Positions 35,437-43,995 are shown, numbered from the stretch's first letter. The stretch is 51,942 nucleotides of DNA from Clostridiales bacterium (GCA_021204045.1 JAJQAA010000064.1:1-51942); one strand, 5' to 3'. Made by a program: numbers and translations. The notes: generated by a model from the letters alone, not told the origin.

Positions 35437-35458
35437 AGCCCGCACACAGATGCAGGCT
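35437..35458 (-). terminator. Weak terminator-like hairpin after feoB
   Basis: An 8-bp hairpin (AGCCTGCA with TGCGGGCT, one G-U pair) in minus sense is followed by TTTCCGTTTTG. It may partly end transcription between feoB and the two small downstream genes. Confidence 0.4.
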
Positions 35459-35484
35459 CTCCGATCATTTTATTTTGCCAGAAC

Positions 35485-37995
35485 TCAGCCTGCCTTGGCG
35501 ACGCTCCGGTAATCCATCACCAGCGTATCGCTCTCCTTATACGGACGAACCAGCAGGTAAACAAACAGAACAATCACCGCGAAAGCAACAATTGTGAGGA
35601 TGCCGAAGCCCTGTCCGGTCAACAGCATACCAATCTGGTTAATCACCAGCGATACCAGATAGGCGAAACCGCACTGATAACCGACCGCGACCCAGAACCA
35701 TTTCGTATTGTTCATCTCTCTGCGGATAGCGCCCATCGCTGCGAAGCAGGGAGCACACAGCAGGTTGAACGCAAGGAACGCGTAACCGCTGACAGCCGTG
35801 AAGGATGCGCCCATAGTGGCATATACGCTGCCCTCTCCAGTGCTGTAAATGATACCCAGCGTGCCGACAATATTTTCCTTCGCGATCAGGCCGGTGATCG
35901 AAGCCACCGTCGCCTGCCAGTGTCCCCAGCCCTGCGGGATGAAAATCCAGCTGACCGCACTTCCTATCATCGCGAGAATGCTGCAGTCGATCTGATCCTC
36001 CTCAAGCATCGTGAACGCGCCGTCCACAAAGCCGAAGAACGTCAGGAACCAAATCAGGATTGTGGAAAGCAGGATAACCGTACCCGCTTTCTTAATGAAG
36101 GAAGAACCGCGCTCCCACATGCTGCGCAGGACGCTTCCGATCGTCGGCAGATGATAAGCCGGCAGTTCCATGACAAACGGAGCCGGATCGCCCGCGAAAA
36201 GCCTGGTCTTTTTGAGCATAATACCAGAGACAATGATCGCCGCGATACCAAGGAAGTAAGCCGACGGAGCCACCCACGGCGCGCCGTCAAAAATCGCTCC
36301 GGCTACCATCGCGATGAAAGGAAGCTTCGCTCCGCAGGGGATAAAAGTTGTCGTGATAATCGTCATCTTGCGGTCACGGTCATTCTCGATCGTACGGGAC
36401 GCCATGATACCGGGAATACCGCAGCCCGACCCGATCAGCATCGGAATGAAGGACTTGCCGGAAAGACCAAATTTGCGGAAAATGCGGTCCATGATAAACG
36501 CGATACGTGCCATATAACCGCAGCCCTCCAGGAAAGCCAGGAAAATAAACAGAATCAAGATCTGCGGTACAAAACCAAGAACCGCGCCCACGCCGGCCAC
36601 GATGCCGTCCATAATCACTCCGTACAGCGGGCCGTCCGTCACGCCTGCCGCGGCCAGGACGGATTCAATGAATACCGGAATACCGGGAATCCAGATGCCG
36701 TAATTTGCCGGATCCGGCGCCTCGCAGCCGTAGGCCGCCAGTACTTCCACCGCATCCGCAAAATCCGCGCCGCTCGCCGTCTCTTCCTCGGTTGCCAGGG
36801 TTTCCTCATCCTCCACGATGTAGGTCACCTCCGCGCCCTCGTCCACGGTCGCCGCGAATGCCTGCAGACCCGCCAGCGCCGCTTCGGCATCATACTCTTC
36901 CGCCTCATCGTCAAGCAGCTCCGCCAGCTCCACATTGCCCGATTCATCGACAAACGCGCTCACAACCGTCATCGCGTCGCCGTACTCACCGTCGGCTTCG
37001 TCGAACTCGCCGCGGCCGATACCGGCCAGATACCAGCCGTCGCCGAACACACCGTCGTTGGCCCAGTCGGTCGCGATACCGCCCACCGTGGTCACGGAAA
37101 CATAATAGACAATAAACATGACCACCGCAAAAATCGGCAGCGCCAGAATGCGGTTCGTCACAATGCGGTCGATCTTGTCGGAAAGGCTTAGACCGCCCTT
37201 ATTCTTTTTTGTGCAGCATTCGTCAATAATAGAAGAAATGTAGGAATAACGCTCATTGGTGATGATGCTCTCTGTATCGTCGTCCATCGCCTTTTCGAGC
37301 GCCGCGATCTTCGTCTCGACGTCGGGCACTGTCCGCAACTGTCCGCCGATTTTATCGTCTCTCTCAAGAAGTTTGATCGCGAAGAAACGCTTCTGTGCCT
37401 CCGGGATCTCATCGCCCAGCTTATCTTCGACAGCAATCACCGCATCTTCTACCTCAGCGGCGAATTTATGTACCGGCGCCTGTGCCTTCTGCTTTGAAGC
37501 AGCAAGCACCTTCTCGACCGCCGCTTCCAGACCGGTTCCCTTCAGTGCGGAAATCTCCACCACCGGACAACCCAGCTTTTTGCTCAGCTTGTCAAGATGG
37601 ATCTTGTCACCGTTCTTTTCCACCAGGTCGATCATGTTTACAACCATAACCACCGGGATACCCAGTTCCAGCACCTGCGTGCTCAGATACAGGTTGCGCT
37701 CAATGTTGGTGCCGTCCACGATATTGAGGATGGCGTCCGGTCTCTCCTCGATCAGGTATTTTCTCGCTACCACTTCCTCCAGGGTATAGGGAGAAAGGGA
37801 ATAAATTCCCGGGAGATCCATGATCACTACATCATCGTTCCCATCCTTTATAAAGGATTTTTTCAGCTTGCCCTGTTTTTTCTCCACGGTCACGCCCGGC
37901 CAGTTTCCCACATACTGGTTGGAACCGGTCAACGCGTTAAACAACGTCGTCTTGCCGCTGTTCGGATTCCCTGCCAACGCAATTGTAATTGCCAT
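35485..37995 (-). CDS. feoB: Ferrous iron transport protein B (836 aa)
   Basis: FeoB, the GTPase-coupled membrane transporter for Fe2+. The N-terminal G domain has G1 G-N-P-N-S-G-K-T-T near residue 8, G2 with G-V-T-V-E, G3 D-L-P-G and G4 near N-M-I-D. A helical GDI-like region is followed by two Gate domains with the G-S-G-C-G-I-P-G and C-G-A-K-L-P motifs and about eight to ten membrane helices. At 836 residues it is longer than usual. The extra length is an acidic, Ala/Glu/Asp-rich loop of about 110 residues (roughly 325-440) between the first membrane helix and the first Gate domain. GAGGAGG precedes the ATG. It lies 43 bp after feoA in an operon with two DtxR-type boxes. Confidence 0.96.
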   Translation of the reverse strand: MAITIALAGNPNSGKTTLFNALTGSNQYVGNWPGVTVEKKQGKLKKSFIKDGNDDVVIMDLPGIYSLSPYTLEEVVARKYLIEERPDAILNIVDGTNIERNLYLSTQVLELGIPVVMVVNMIDLVEKNGDKIHLDKLSKKLGCPVVEISALKGTGLEAAVEKVLAASKQKAQAPVHKFAAEVEDAVIAVEDKLGDEIPEAQKRFFAIKLLERDDKIGGQLRTVPDVETKIAALEKAMDDDTESIITNERYSYISSIIDECCTKKNKGGLSLSDKIDRIVTNRILALPIFAVVMFIVYYVSVTTVGGIATDWANDGVFGDGWYLAGIGRGEFDEADGEYGDAMTVVSAFVDESGNVELAELLDDEAEEYDAEAALAGLQAFAATVDEGAEVTYIVEDEETLATEEETASGADFADAVEVLAAYGCEAPDPANYGIWIPGIPVFIESVLAAAGVTDGPLYGVIMDGIVAGVGAVLGFVPQILILFIFLAFLEGCGYMARIAFIMDRIFRKFGLSGKSFIPMLIGSGCGIPGIMASRTIENDRDRKMTIITTTFIPCGAKLPFIAMVAGAIFDGAPWVAPSAYFLGIAAIIVSGIMLKKTRLFAGDPAPFVMELPAYHLPTIGSVLRSMWERGSSFIKKAGTVILLSTILIWFLTFFGFVDGAFTMLEEDQIDCSILAMIGSAVSWIFIPQGWGHWQATVASITGLIAKENIVGTLGIIYSTGEGSVYATMGASFTAVSGYAFLAFNLLCAPCFAAMGAIRREMNNTKWFWVAVGYQCGFAYLVSLVINQIGMLLTGQGFGILTIVAFAVIVLFVYLLVRPYKESDTLVMDYRSVAKAG

Positions 37996-38038
37996 TTTAA
38001 TTTCTCCTCCTCAGGTTCGCTTTCCGCAATCCTTCCAA

Positions 38039-38260
38039 CTATTCAACCTCAATCATCTGCGCGTCCGCCCGACGAACCGACAGCTCGTAGCCCCGAACCG
38101 TGATCTCCACCGGATCGCCCAGCGGCGCTACCTTGCGCACATAAATCTCCACGCCTTTTGTGATCCCCATATCCATGATCCGGCGCTTAACCGGACCTTC
38201 CCCTGTCAGCTTTACGACCTTTACGGTCTCGCCGACAGGCACTTCCCGCAATGTCCTCAT
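38039..38260 (-). CDS. feoA: FeoA-domain protein, second copy (73 aa)
   Basis: A 73-residue SH3-like FeoA domain: an opening R-T-L-R-E-V-P-V-G-E, then V-x-G-E-G-P-V-K-R-R-I-M-D-M-G-I-T-K-G and a V-A-P-L-G-D-P-V-E-I strand, closing with R-G-Y-E-L-S-V-R-R-A-D-A. These are hallmark FeoA positions. FeoA is a cytoplasmic partner needed for full FeoB activity. ATG 38260 is chosen because AAGGAGG stands seven bases before it; the frame runs further upstream but overlaps the first feoA. It sits 13 bp after the first FeoA gene and 43 bp before feoB. Confidence 0.93.
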   Translation of the reverse strand: MRTLREVPVGETVKVVKLTGEGPVKRRIMDMGITKGVEIYVRKVAPLGDPVEITVRGYELSVRRADAQMIEVE

Positions 38261-38273
38261 TCCCATTCCTCCT

Positions 38274-38489
38274 TCAGTTAACCAGAATCTTGTTCGACAT
38301 GTCTCTGCCGATCGCCACACGTGATTCCTTGATGTTGACAATCAGATTGCCTCCGACGACCGAAACGACGGTCACCACTGCCCCCGGCACAAAACCAAGA
38401 TTTTCCAGAAAGCGATGAGTTTCCTCTTTTCCGCCTACCTTAACGATCGTGCTCGGCACATTTGTCGCAGCCATGGATAACGGCATCAT
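38274..38489 (-). CDS. feoA: FeoA-domain protein, first copy (71 aa)
   Basis: First gene of the feo operon. The 71-residue product is a FeoA domain of the other common clostridial type: G-x-x-E-T-H-R-F-L-E-N-L-G-F-V-P-G, then V-V-G-G-N-L-I-V-N-I-K-E-S-R-V-A-I. Two distinct FeoA proteins before FeoB are common in Clostridia. AAGGGA lies just upstream of the ATG; the second Met is an alternative start. The leader contains the promoter with two DtxR-type palindromes, so expression should fall when iron or manganese is plentiful. Confidence 0.9.
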   Translation of the reverse strand: MMPLSMAATNVPSTIVKVGGKEETHRFLENLGFVPGAVVTVVSVVGGNLIVNIKESRVAIGRDMSNKILVN

Positions 38490-38527
38490 ACGTCCCTTCT
38501 TTCCTGCAAAGCATCTCTGGTTGTTGG

Positions 38528-38563
38528 GTTAGCTCTCGCTAACGTCAGTTAGTATACACTAAC
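38528..38563. promoter_or_regulatory. Two DtxR-family-like operators at the feo promoter
   Basis: Two palindromes of the form GTTAG-N6-CTAAC lie 20 bp centre to centre (38528-38543 and 38548-38563). TTAG-N6-CTAA is the core of DtxR/IdeR-type iron boxes. The upstream one covers the -10 hexamer of the feo promoter, so a metal-loaded repressor there would block RNA polymerase. They do not resemble a Fur box. Confidence 0.72.
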
Positions 38564-38579
38564 CAAAATGGAAAGTCAA
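38551..38579 (-). promoter_or_regulatory. feo operon promoter
   Basis: Minus-strand TTGACT (38574-38579) and TATACT (38551-38556) are 17 bp apart. The -10 box is inside one of the DtxR-like palindromes. Confidence 0.82.
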
Positions 38580-38655
38580 GTATATCGCATATTTTTTTCA
38601 TTAAAAAAATGCCATGGATTACGCCGTATTTTGCACGTTCACAATCCTGACACCA

Positions 38656-38699
38656 TAAAAACCGGGCAGCCACATCCTGCACAGAATATGGCTACCCGG
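38656..38699 (-). terminator. Rho-independent terminator of map
   Basis: In minus sense CCGGGTAGCCA pairs with TGGCTGCCCGG (one T-G wobble) and is followed by TTTTTATGG. It lies 72 bp beyond the map stop codon. Confidence 0.88.
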
Positions 38700-38770
38700 C
38701 GCGATCCGATATACCGGAAACTATGTAATTTTAATATAGAAGCAACGCTCAATATCAATCTAACAATACA

Positions 38771-39661
38771 TTAATAGGAAATAATCTCGTACCCGGTCTC
38801 CGTAATCAACACCTGGATTTCCCACTGGGCCGATGGCTTGCCGTCCTCGGTATATACCGTCCAGCCATTATCGTCATCAACAAAAATGTCCGCCTTTCCC
38901 ATGTTGATCATCGGTTCTATAGTGAACATCATACCCGGCACCATCAGCATTTCCGTACCGCGGCGGGATACATAACTCACCCACGGATCCTCATGGAACT
39001 CCAGACCGACCCCGTGTCCGCCGATCTCGCGCACGACGCTGTAGCCGTTTTCCCGGGCAAAATCATGAATGGCCTGGCCCATATCTCCCAAAAATCCCCA
39101 GGGCTTTACCTGCTGCAGACCAACGCTTATGCTCTCCTTTGTCTTCTCCACCAGGCGCCGTTTCTCCGGGGAAACCTCGCCGATGCAGAACATCCGCGAC
39201 GAATCCGAATAATATCCGTCCAGAATGGTCGACGCGTCGACATTGATAATATCTCCCTCGCGCAGCACCACATCCGGCGATGGAATACCGTGACAGACCT
39301 CCTCATTCACCGATGTACAGACGCTCTTGGGGAATCCTTCAAAATTCAGCGGAGCCGGGATCCCGCCGCGCAGAACCGTCTGCTCATGCACCCACTGGTC
39401 GATCTCTTCCGTCGTCACCCCCGCATGAATGTGCTCCGCGACATAGTCAAGGATCGCGATGTTGATCTTCGCGCTCTCCCGGATCGCCGCAACCTGCACT
39501 GGATTTTTGATCATCTTCCGCGACGGGACAAGCGCGCCCCGCTGCCGGAAGCTCTCAATCTTCTGATCAAACTCATAATGACATTTCTTGTACTTGGCGC
39601 CGCTGCCGCACCAGCAGGGATCATTCCTGCCAATCGGAGCGTCCATCGTTTTCAAAAACAT
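38771..39661 (-). CDS. map: Type I methionine aminopeptidase with N-terminal SEC-C zinc motif (296 aa)
   Basis: Residues about 10-30 form a SEC-C motif (G-R-N-D-P-C-W-C-G-S-G-x-K-Y-K-K-C-H), which binds zinc. The rest is a MetAP pita-bread fold with the five metal ligands in context: N-V-D-A (about 135), S-D-S-S-R (about 146), G-H-G-V-G-L-E-F-H-E (about 212), and E-P-M near residue 244. It removes the initiator Met from nascent proteins; the SEC-C extension is common in Clostridia and may help ribosome contact. AAGGAA stands seven bases before ATG 39661. It is a single-gene unit with its own terminator, divergent from the degV-family gene. Confidence 0.95.
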   Translation of the reverse strand: MFLKTMDAPIGRNDPCWCGSGAKYKKCHYEFDQKIESFRQRGALVPSRKMIKNPVQVAAIRESAKINIAILDYVAEHIHAGVTTEEIDQWVHEQTVLRGGIPAPLNFEGFPKSVCTSVNEEVCHGIPSPDVVLREGDIINVDASTILDGYYSDSSRMFCIGEVSPEKRRLVEKTKESISVGLQQVKPWGFLGDMGQAIHDFARENGYSVVREIGGHGVGLEFHEDPWVSYVSRRGTEMLMVPGMMFTIEPMINMGKADIFVDDDNGWTVYTEDGKPSAQWEIQVLITETGYEIISY

Positions 39662-39739
39662 AACTGGTTCCTTCCTCCCTGCGGCTTGTCCGGGACGCGA
39701 CTATTGCCCGCTTCCTCCGCCGACATTGATACCGCAGAG

Positions 39740-39745
39740 ATTATA
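39740..39745 (-). promoter_or_regulatory. Probable map promoter (extended -10)
   Basis: Minus-strand TG-A-TATAAT, with the -10 at 39740-39745, lies 79 bp before the map ATG. A weak T-rich -35 is present at about 18 bp spacing. Confidence 0.5.
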
Positions 39746-39783
39746 TCACGATATGGTCAAAAATAAAAGTCTTCTGTTCGTCG

Positions 39784-39811
39784 TTGTAATTTTAAGAATA
39801 TCTGCTATAAT
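39784..39811 (+). promoter_or_regulatory. Promoter of the degV-family gene
   Basis: TTGTAA (39784-39789) and TATAAT (39806-39811) are 16 bp apart, with TG-C before the -10 (extended). The transcript would begin near 39818 and carry a repeat-containing leader of about 130 nt. Confidence 0.75.
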
Positions 39812-39856
39812 AAGTAGTAATCAAAACCATGTTATTTAGAGAACAATATTCAGCCT

Positions 39857-39940
39857 GTATCCAGAAACCTTTACGGTTTCAAATGCAACCTTCCAACCGT
39901 ATTCAGAAACCCTTACGGTTTAAACTACAACTTCCAGGAG
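39857..39940. repeat. 42-bp tandem repeat with hairpins in the degV leader
   Basis: Two imperfect copies start at 39857 and 39899. Each contains an inverted repeat, GAAACC-N5-GGTTTC in the first and AAACC-N5-GGTTT in the second, so the mRNA leader would carry two similar small hairpins just before the ribosome site. Confidence 0.75.
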
Positions 39941-39946
39941 GAATGT

Positions 39947-40804
39947 ATGAGTTACCGGATTATCGGCGACAGCTGCCTCGATCTGACGGATGAACAAAAA
40001 AGGAATCCTCATTTCCGGAGGATCCCGCTGACACTCCATATAGATGATCACACCGTGATTGATGACGATACGTTCGACCAGCAGGCATTTATCCGCATGC
40101 TCGCGGAGAGTCCTTCCTGCCCGCGCAGCGCCTGCCCGTCACCGGAGACCTTCAAACAGGCCTACGAATGTGAGGAGGACGACGTCTATGTCATCACGCT
40201 TTCCAGTCATCTGAGCGGCTCCTATAACAGCGCCAGACTTGGCAAAGAGCTTTATGAGGAGGAACATGGGCCGAAAAATATCCTTGTCCTTGATTCCGAG
40301 TCCGCCTCCTCCGGCCAGGTAGAACTGGCGCTGGCAATTGAGCGGCTCTGCGAACAGGGATTGTCGTTTCCGGAAGTCTCGGAACAGATCCTGACCATGC
40401 GCGACCGGCAAAAGACCTATTTTGTCATTGATTCCCTCGAACCGCTGCGCAAAAACGGGCGTCTTACCGGCCTGCAGGCATTCTTTGCTACTTCGCTGAA
40501 CATCAAACCGGTGATGGCCGGCGACCACGGCGTGATCGTCAAGCGCGGCCAGGCCCGCGGCCTGAACCGGGCTTATTCCTACATGTGCGACCTTGCGCTG
40601 CGCGAAGCCGGGGATCCTGCGCAATGCCACGCCGTGATCGCCCACTGCAACTGCCCCGACCGCGCCCTGCAGATACAAAAGGAGCTGCTTCGCCGCGGCG
40701 CTTACCGGGAAATCATCATCACCGAAACCGCCGGAGTCGCCACAATGTACGCCGGAGACGGCGGTATCGTCCTGGCGTTAATTTCGGACAATGCTCTGGA
40801 ATGA
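39947..40804 (+). CDS. DegV-family fatty-acid-binding protein (285 aa)
   Basis: DegV fold: I-I-G-D-S-C-L-D-L at the N-terminus, an R-I-P-L-T-L-H-I region, then T-L-S-S-H-L-S-G-S-Y-N-S-A-R near residue 84 (lipid carboxylate binding). D-S-E-S-A-S-S-G-Q follows at about 120, then F-V-I-D-S-L-E-P-L-R-K-N-G-R. DegV/FakB proteins hold a fatty acid for phosphorylation by FakA, feeding exogenous fatty acids into phospholipid synthesis. No fakA lies nearby, and Clostridia usually have several DegV paralogues. CAGGAGG is seven bases before the ATG. A good promoter and a repeat-bearing leader lie upstream; the orphan ABC permease follows. Confidence 0.9.
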   Translation: MSYRIIGDSCLDLTDEQKRNPHFRRIPLTLHIDDHTVIDDDTFDQQAFIRMLAESPSCPRSACPSPETFKQAYECEEDDVYVITLSSHLSGSYNSARLGKELYEEEHGPKNILVLDSESASSGQVELALAIERLCEQGLSFPEVSEQILTMRDRQKTYFVIDSLEPLRKNGRLTGLQAFFATSLNIKPVMAGDHGVIVKRGQARGLNRAYSYMCDLALREAGDPAQCHAVIAHCNCPDRALQIQKELLRRGAYREIIITETAGVATMYAGDGGIVLALISDNALE

Positions 40805-40810
40805 ACTTTT

Positions 40811-40876
40811 TCTGACTGTGTCTTGCCTGTACTCTGACTGTACCCGGACTGTGCTCTGGCCATGTTCTGACTGTGT
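40811..40876. repeat. 11-bp tandem repeat, six copies
   Basis: Six consecutive 11-bp units with consensus TCTGACTGTGC start at 40811, 40822, 40833, 40844, 40855 and 40866, immediately after the degV-family stop. Alternate copies are closest to each other (22-bp super-period). The period is one helical turn. Confidence 0.85.
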
Positions 40877-40904
40877 TGGACAAAATACGCCCGGTGGTAT
40901 GCGT

Positions 40905-40934
40905 TTGACCCTAACGCGGATTCCTGCATATGAT
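40905..40934 (+). promoter_or_regulatory. Promoter of the ABC permease gene
   Basis: TTGACC (40905-40910) and TATGAT (40929-40934) are 18 bp apart, 43 bp before the ATG. Confidence 0.6.
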
Positions 40935-40945
40935 AAACTATCAGG

Positions 40946-40960
40946 ACGGACATTGTCCGT
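40946..40960. promoter_or_regulatory. Perfect palindrome at the permease transcription start
   Basis: ACGGAC-ATT-GTCCGT lies about 6-20 bases downstream of the predicted start site and just before the ribosome site AGGAGG. It may be an operator or an mRNA hairpin affecting translation. Confidence 0.5.
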
Positions 40961-40976
40961 GTCAGGAGGAACGCAT

Positions 40977-41780
40977 ATGGGAAGGAATACCCCGCCGCCG
41001 GGGACGGCGGCGCAGCAACAATATATTGCCAAAGAAATGCTTCGCAAAAGAAACGTAACAGCCTGCCGTGCCATACTGCTGGTGCTGCTGCTCACTGTCT
41101 GGGAACTCTGCGCGAGACTGGAAATCATTGATGATTTCATTTTCAGCTCTCCGTCAAGAGTTTTCTTCTGTTTTTGGGGCATGGCAGCGGACCGGTCAAT
41201 CTTTGCCCATATCGGGATAACACTATTGGAAACGCTGGTAAGCTTTACGCTTGTGGTGGCGCTGGCTCTGGCAGCCGCAATGCTTCTGTGGTTTTTTGAC
41301 AGCCTCGCTAGGGTTCTGGACCCGTACCTGGTCATGCTGAACAGTCTTCCAAAATCCGCGATGGCGCCGATTCTGATTGTCTGGCTGGGCAATCACGTAC
41401 GCACAATCGTCGTCGCGGCCGTTTCCGTCGCTCTGTTCGGCTCCATTCTCACGCTTTACAACGGCTTTCGTGGCATGGATCCAGACAAAATCCGGCTGAT
41501 CTACTCGCTCGGCGACAGCCGCCGCGACGTGATGACCAAAATACTGCTTCCCGGCTCCATACCGCTGATCATCAGCAACATGAAGGTCAATATCGGCCTC
41601 TGCCTGGTAGGCGTCATTATCGGCGAATTCCTGGCAGCCCAGCAGGGGCTGGGATATCTCATTATCTATGGAAGTCAGGTTTTCAAGCTCGATCTGGTGA
41701 TGATGAGTATCGTGATCCTCTGCGTACTCTCCGCGGCGCTATACCAGGGAATCGCAGCGCTCGAAAAACGATTTGGATAG
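40977..41780 (+). CDS. SsuC/TauC-type ABC transporter permease, orphan (267 aa)
   Basis: The protein has about six membrane segments and the BPD_transp_1 cytoplasmic EAA loop (G-D-S-R-R-D-V-M-T-K-I-L-L-P-G-S-I-P-L-I near residue 180). It also shows L-N-S-L-P-K-S-A-M-A-P-I-L-I-V-W-L-G (about 122), typical of nitrate/sulfonate/taurine/thiamine-precursor importers. V-I-I-G-E-F-L-A-A-Q-Q-G-L-G-Y is the usual C-terminal motif. The start at 40977 has AGGAGG seven bases upstream; an open frame from 40791 is mostly the 11-bp repeats. No ATPase or substrate-binding protein gene is adjacent, so the permease must use partners encoded elsewhere or be a relic. The substrate is unknown. Confidence 0.87.
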   Translation: MGRNTPPPGTAAQQQYIAKEMLRKRNVTACRAILLVLLLTVWELCARLEIIDDFIFSSPSRVFFCFWGMAADRSIFAHIGITLLETLVSFTLVVALALAAAMLLWFFDSLARVLDPYLVMLNSLPKSAMAPILIVWLGNHVRTIVVAAVSVALFGSILTLYNGFRGMDPDKIRLIYSLGDSRRDVMTKILLPGSIPLIISNMKVNIGLCLVGVIIGEFLAAQQGLGYLIIYGSQVFKLDLVMMSIVILCVLSAALYQGIAALEKRFG

Positions 41781-41834
41781 AAAAAAGGCAGGAAAAGAGC
41801 GGGCTGCGAGGTTTGCGAAGGCCGCGCGAACAGC

Positions 41835-41863
41835 TTGACAAGCGATACCCTTTGGGATATAAT
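41835..41863 (+). promoter_or_regulatory. Consensus promoter of greA-lysS
   Basis: TTGACA (41835-41840) and TATAAT (41858-41863) are separated by 17 bp: a perfect sigma-A consensus, 53 bp before the greA ATG. Confidence 0.92.
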
Positions 41864-41916
41864 GTTGGGAATGCAACGAGCCATGAAAGTAGTAAAGGGA
41901 AAGGGAAGAAGTAATA

Positions 41917-42399
41917 ATGGCAGAGAAGAAACATATTTTGACTTATGCGGGGTTAAAGCAATACGAAGATGAACTACAGGATCTAAAGGTAAACCGCCGA
42001 CGCGAGGTCGCCCAGAAGATCAAGGAAGCCAGAGAGCAGGGAGATCTGTCCGAGAACGCGGAATACGACGCTGCGAAAGACGAGCAGCGCGACATCGAGC
42101 TGCGGATCGAGGAACTGGAAAAGCTCCTGAAAAATGCCGAAGTGATCGATGAGGATGAGATCGATCTTGACAAGATCAACATCGGCTGCCGCGTAAAAGT
42201 ATACGATGTCGATTTTGATGAGGAAATGGAGTTTCGGATTGTCGGTTCGACCGAAGCCAACAGCCTGCAAAATAAGATTTCCAATGAGTCTCCGGTCGGC
42301 AAGGCGCTGATCGGCAAGGGCGTGGGAGACGTTGTCGACGTGGAAACGCAGGCCGGCGTCATTCAGTATAAGGTACTGGAAATTCAGAGAGTGTCATAG
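41917..42399 (+). CDS. greA: Transcription elongation factor GreA (160 aa)
   Basis: Full-length GreA: an N-terminal coiled coil with the acidic tip [13 protein letters not shown] near residue 42, whose Asp and Glu activate RNA cleavage in backtracked RNA polymerase. The C-terminal FKBP-like domain has the closing [14 protein letters not shown] (about 127). It rescues arrested elongation complexes. GGGAAG lies eight bases before the ATG. It is the first gene of a two-gene operon with lysS, 12 bp apart, an order often seen in Clostridia. Confidence 0.96.
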   Translation: MAEKKHILTYAGLKQYEDELQDLKVNRRREVAQKIKEAREQGDLSENAEYDAAKDEQRDIELRIEELEKLLKNAEVIDEDEIDLDKINIGCRVKVYDVDFDEEMEFRIVGSTEANSLQNKISNESPVGKALIGKGVGDVVDVETQAGVIQYKVLEIQRVS

Positions 42400-42411
42400 A
42401 AGGAGCTTACG

Positions 42412-43896
42412 ATGACGGGACAACAGCAAACACAGGATATCAATCAGCTTTTGAAGGTGCGGCGTGAGAAGCTCGCAGAGCTTCAGGCATCCGGGAAGGA
42501 TCCGTTCCGGATCACCAAATACGATGTGACCGTCCACAGCACGGACGTAAAAGACAACTACGCAAACTGGGAAGGCAAAGAAGTCAGCATCGCGGGGCGC
42601 ATGATGTCCAAGCGCGTAATGGGCAAGGCTTCCTTCTGCGATGTGCAGGATCTGAAAGGACACATCCAGTGCTATGTCGCCCGGGATGATCTCGGCGAGA
42701 AGGCTTACCGGGATTTCAAGCGCATGGACATCGGCGACATTGTCGGCGTCAAGGGCATTGTCTTTACCACAAAAATGGGCGAAATTTCCATTCATGCCCA
42801 CGAACTGACGCTCCTGTCCAAGAGCCTGCAGATCCTTCCGGAAAAATACCACGGCCTGACAAATACGGATATGCGCTATCGTCAGCGCTACACCGATCTG
42901 ATTATGAATGAGGAGGTTCGCAAAACCTTCGTCGCGCGTTCCCGTATTATCAGCTGCATCCGCCGTTATCTCGACGGACTCGGTTTCCTTGAGGTAGAAA
43001 CGCCGATGCTGGTAGCCAACGCCGGCGGCGCCGCGGCGCGGCCGTTTGAGACGCATTACAACGCGTTGGACGAAGACGTCAAGCTCCGTATCTCTCTCGA
43101 ACTCTATTTGAAACGCCTGATTGTCGGCGGCATGGAACGCGTCTATGAGATTGGCCGCGTTTTCCGCAACGAGGGTCTGGATACCCGCCACAATCCGGAA
43201 TTCACGCTGATGGAGCTCTATCAGGCTTATACAGATTACAATGGCATGATGGATCTGACGGAAAATATGTTCCGCCATATTGCCAACGAGGTCTGCGGCA
43301 CAACTACAATCCCCTACGCGGACGCCGAAATCGACCTGGGCAAGCCATTCGAGCGCCTGACGATGATCGACGCGATCAAAAAATACACCGGCATTGATTT
43401 TAATGAGATAACGACGACAGAAGAGGCCAAACGCCTTGCGGATGAGAAAGAGGTTCATTATGAAGAACGCCATGTGCGCGGCGATATTATCAATCTGTTT
43501 TTCGAGGAATTCGTCGAGGAGCATCTGATTCTGCCGACCTTCGTCATGGATCACCCGGTCGAGATCTCACCGCTTACCAAGCGCAAACCGGACCATCCCG
43601 AGCAGGTGGAACGTTTTGAACTCTACATCTATGGCCGCGAAATGTGCAACGCCTACTCCGAGTTAAACGATCCGATCGACCAGCGGGAACGCTTTAAGGC
43701 TCAGGAGGCCGAGCTGGCCGCCGGCAACGAGGAAGCCAACACGACCGATGAGGACTTTCTGAACGCGCTCGAGATCGGCATGCCGCCGACCGGCGGTATC
43801 GGTTACGGGATCGACCGGCTGGTGATGCTGTTTACAAATTCACCCGCGATCCGGGACGTGCTCCTGTTTCCGACGATGAAGAGCCTGGAGAAATAA
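42412..43896 (+). CDS. lysS: Class II lysyl-tRNA synthetase (494 aa)
   Basis: Charges tRNA-Lys with lysine. An N-terminal OB-fold anticodon-binding domain (about residues 50-150, V-S-I-A-G-R-M near 60) is followed by the class II core. Motif 2 is [11 protein letters not shown] (about 245), followed by [11 protein letters not shown]. Motif 3 is [12 protein letters not shown] near residue 464. The 494-residue length is normal. AAGGAG lies six bases before the ATG. It follows greA by 12 bp and is ended by a strong terminator. Confidence 0.97.
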   Translation: MTGQQQTQDINQLLKVRREKLAELQASGKDPFRITKYDVTVHSTDVKDNYANWEGKEVSIAGRMMSKRVMGKASFCDVQDLKGHIQCYVARDDLGEKAYRDFKRMDIGDIVGVKGIVFTTKMGEISIHAHELTLLSKSLQILPEKYHGLTNTDMRYRQRYTDLIMNEEVRKTFVARSRIISCIRRYLDGLGFLEVETPMLVANAGGAAARPFETHYNALDEDVKLRISLELYLKRLIVGGMERVYEIGRVFRNEGLDTRHNPEFTLMELYQAYTDYNGMMDLTENMFRHIANEVCGTTTIPYADAEIDLGKPFERLTMIDAIKKYTGIDFNEITTTEEAKRLADEKEVHYEERHVRGDIINLFFEEFVEEHLILPTFVMDHPVEISPLTKRKPDHPEQVERFELYIYGREMCNAYSELNDPIDQRERFKAQEAELAAGNEEANTTDEDFLNALEIGMPPTGGIGYGIDRLVMLFTNSPAIRDVLLFPTMKSLEK

Positions 43897-43917
43897 AAAA
43901 ACAAAAAACGATAATCT

Positions 43918-43960
43918 GGATAAGACGGCCGGAATTTTCAAGCCGTCTTATCCCTTTTAT
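43918..43960. terminator. Terminator after lysS
   Basis: A perfect 12-bp stem (GGATAAGACGGC with GCCGTCTTATCC, 43918-43953) is followed by CTTTTAT. On the other strand a TTTTTT run follows nine bases after the stem, so it may also serve the convergent helicase gene. Confidence 0.85.
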
Positions 43961-43995
43961 CCGCCTGGTTTTCCTGTGTCTTCATAATCATTTTT

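Noticed and set aside
40791-40976. N-terminal extension of the ABC permease from 40791
   Set aside because: It would translate the 11-bp repeats, contains no targeting signal, and a strong ribosome site stands directly before 40977.
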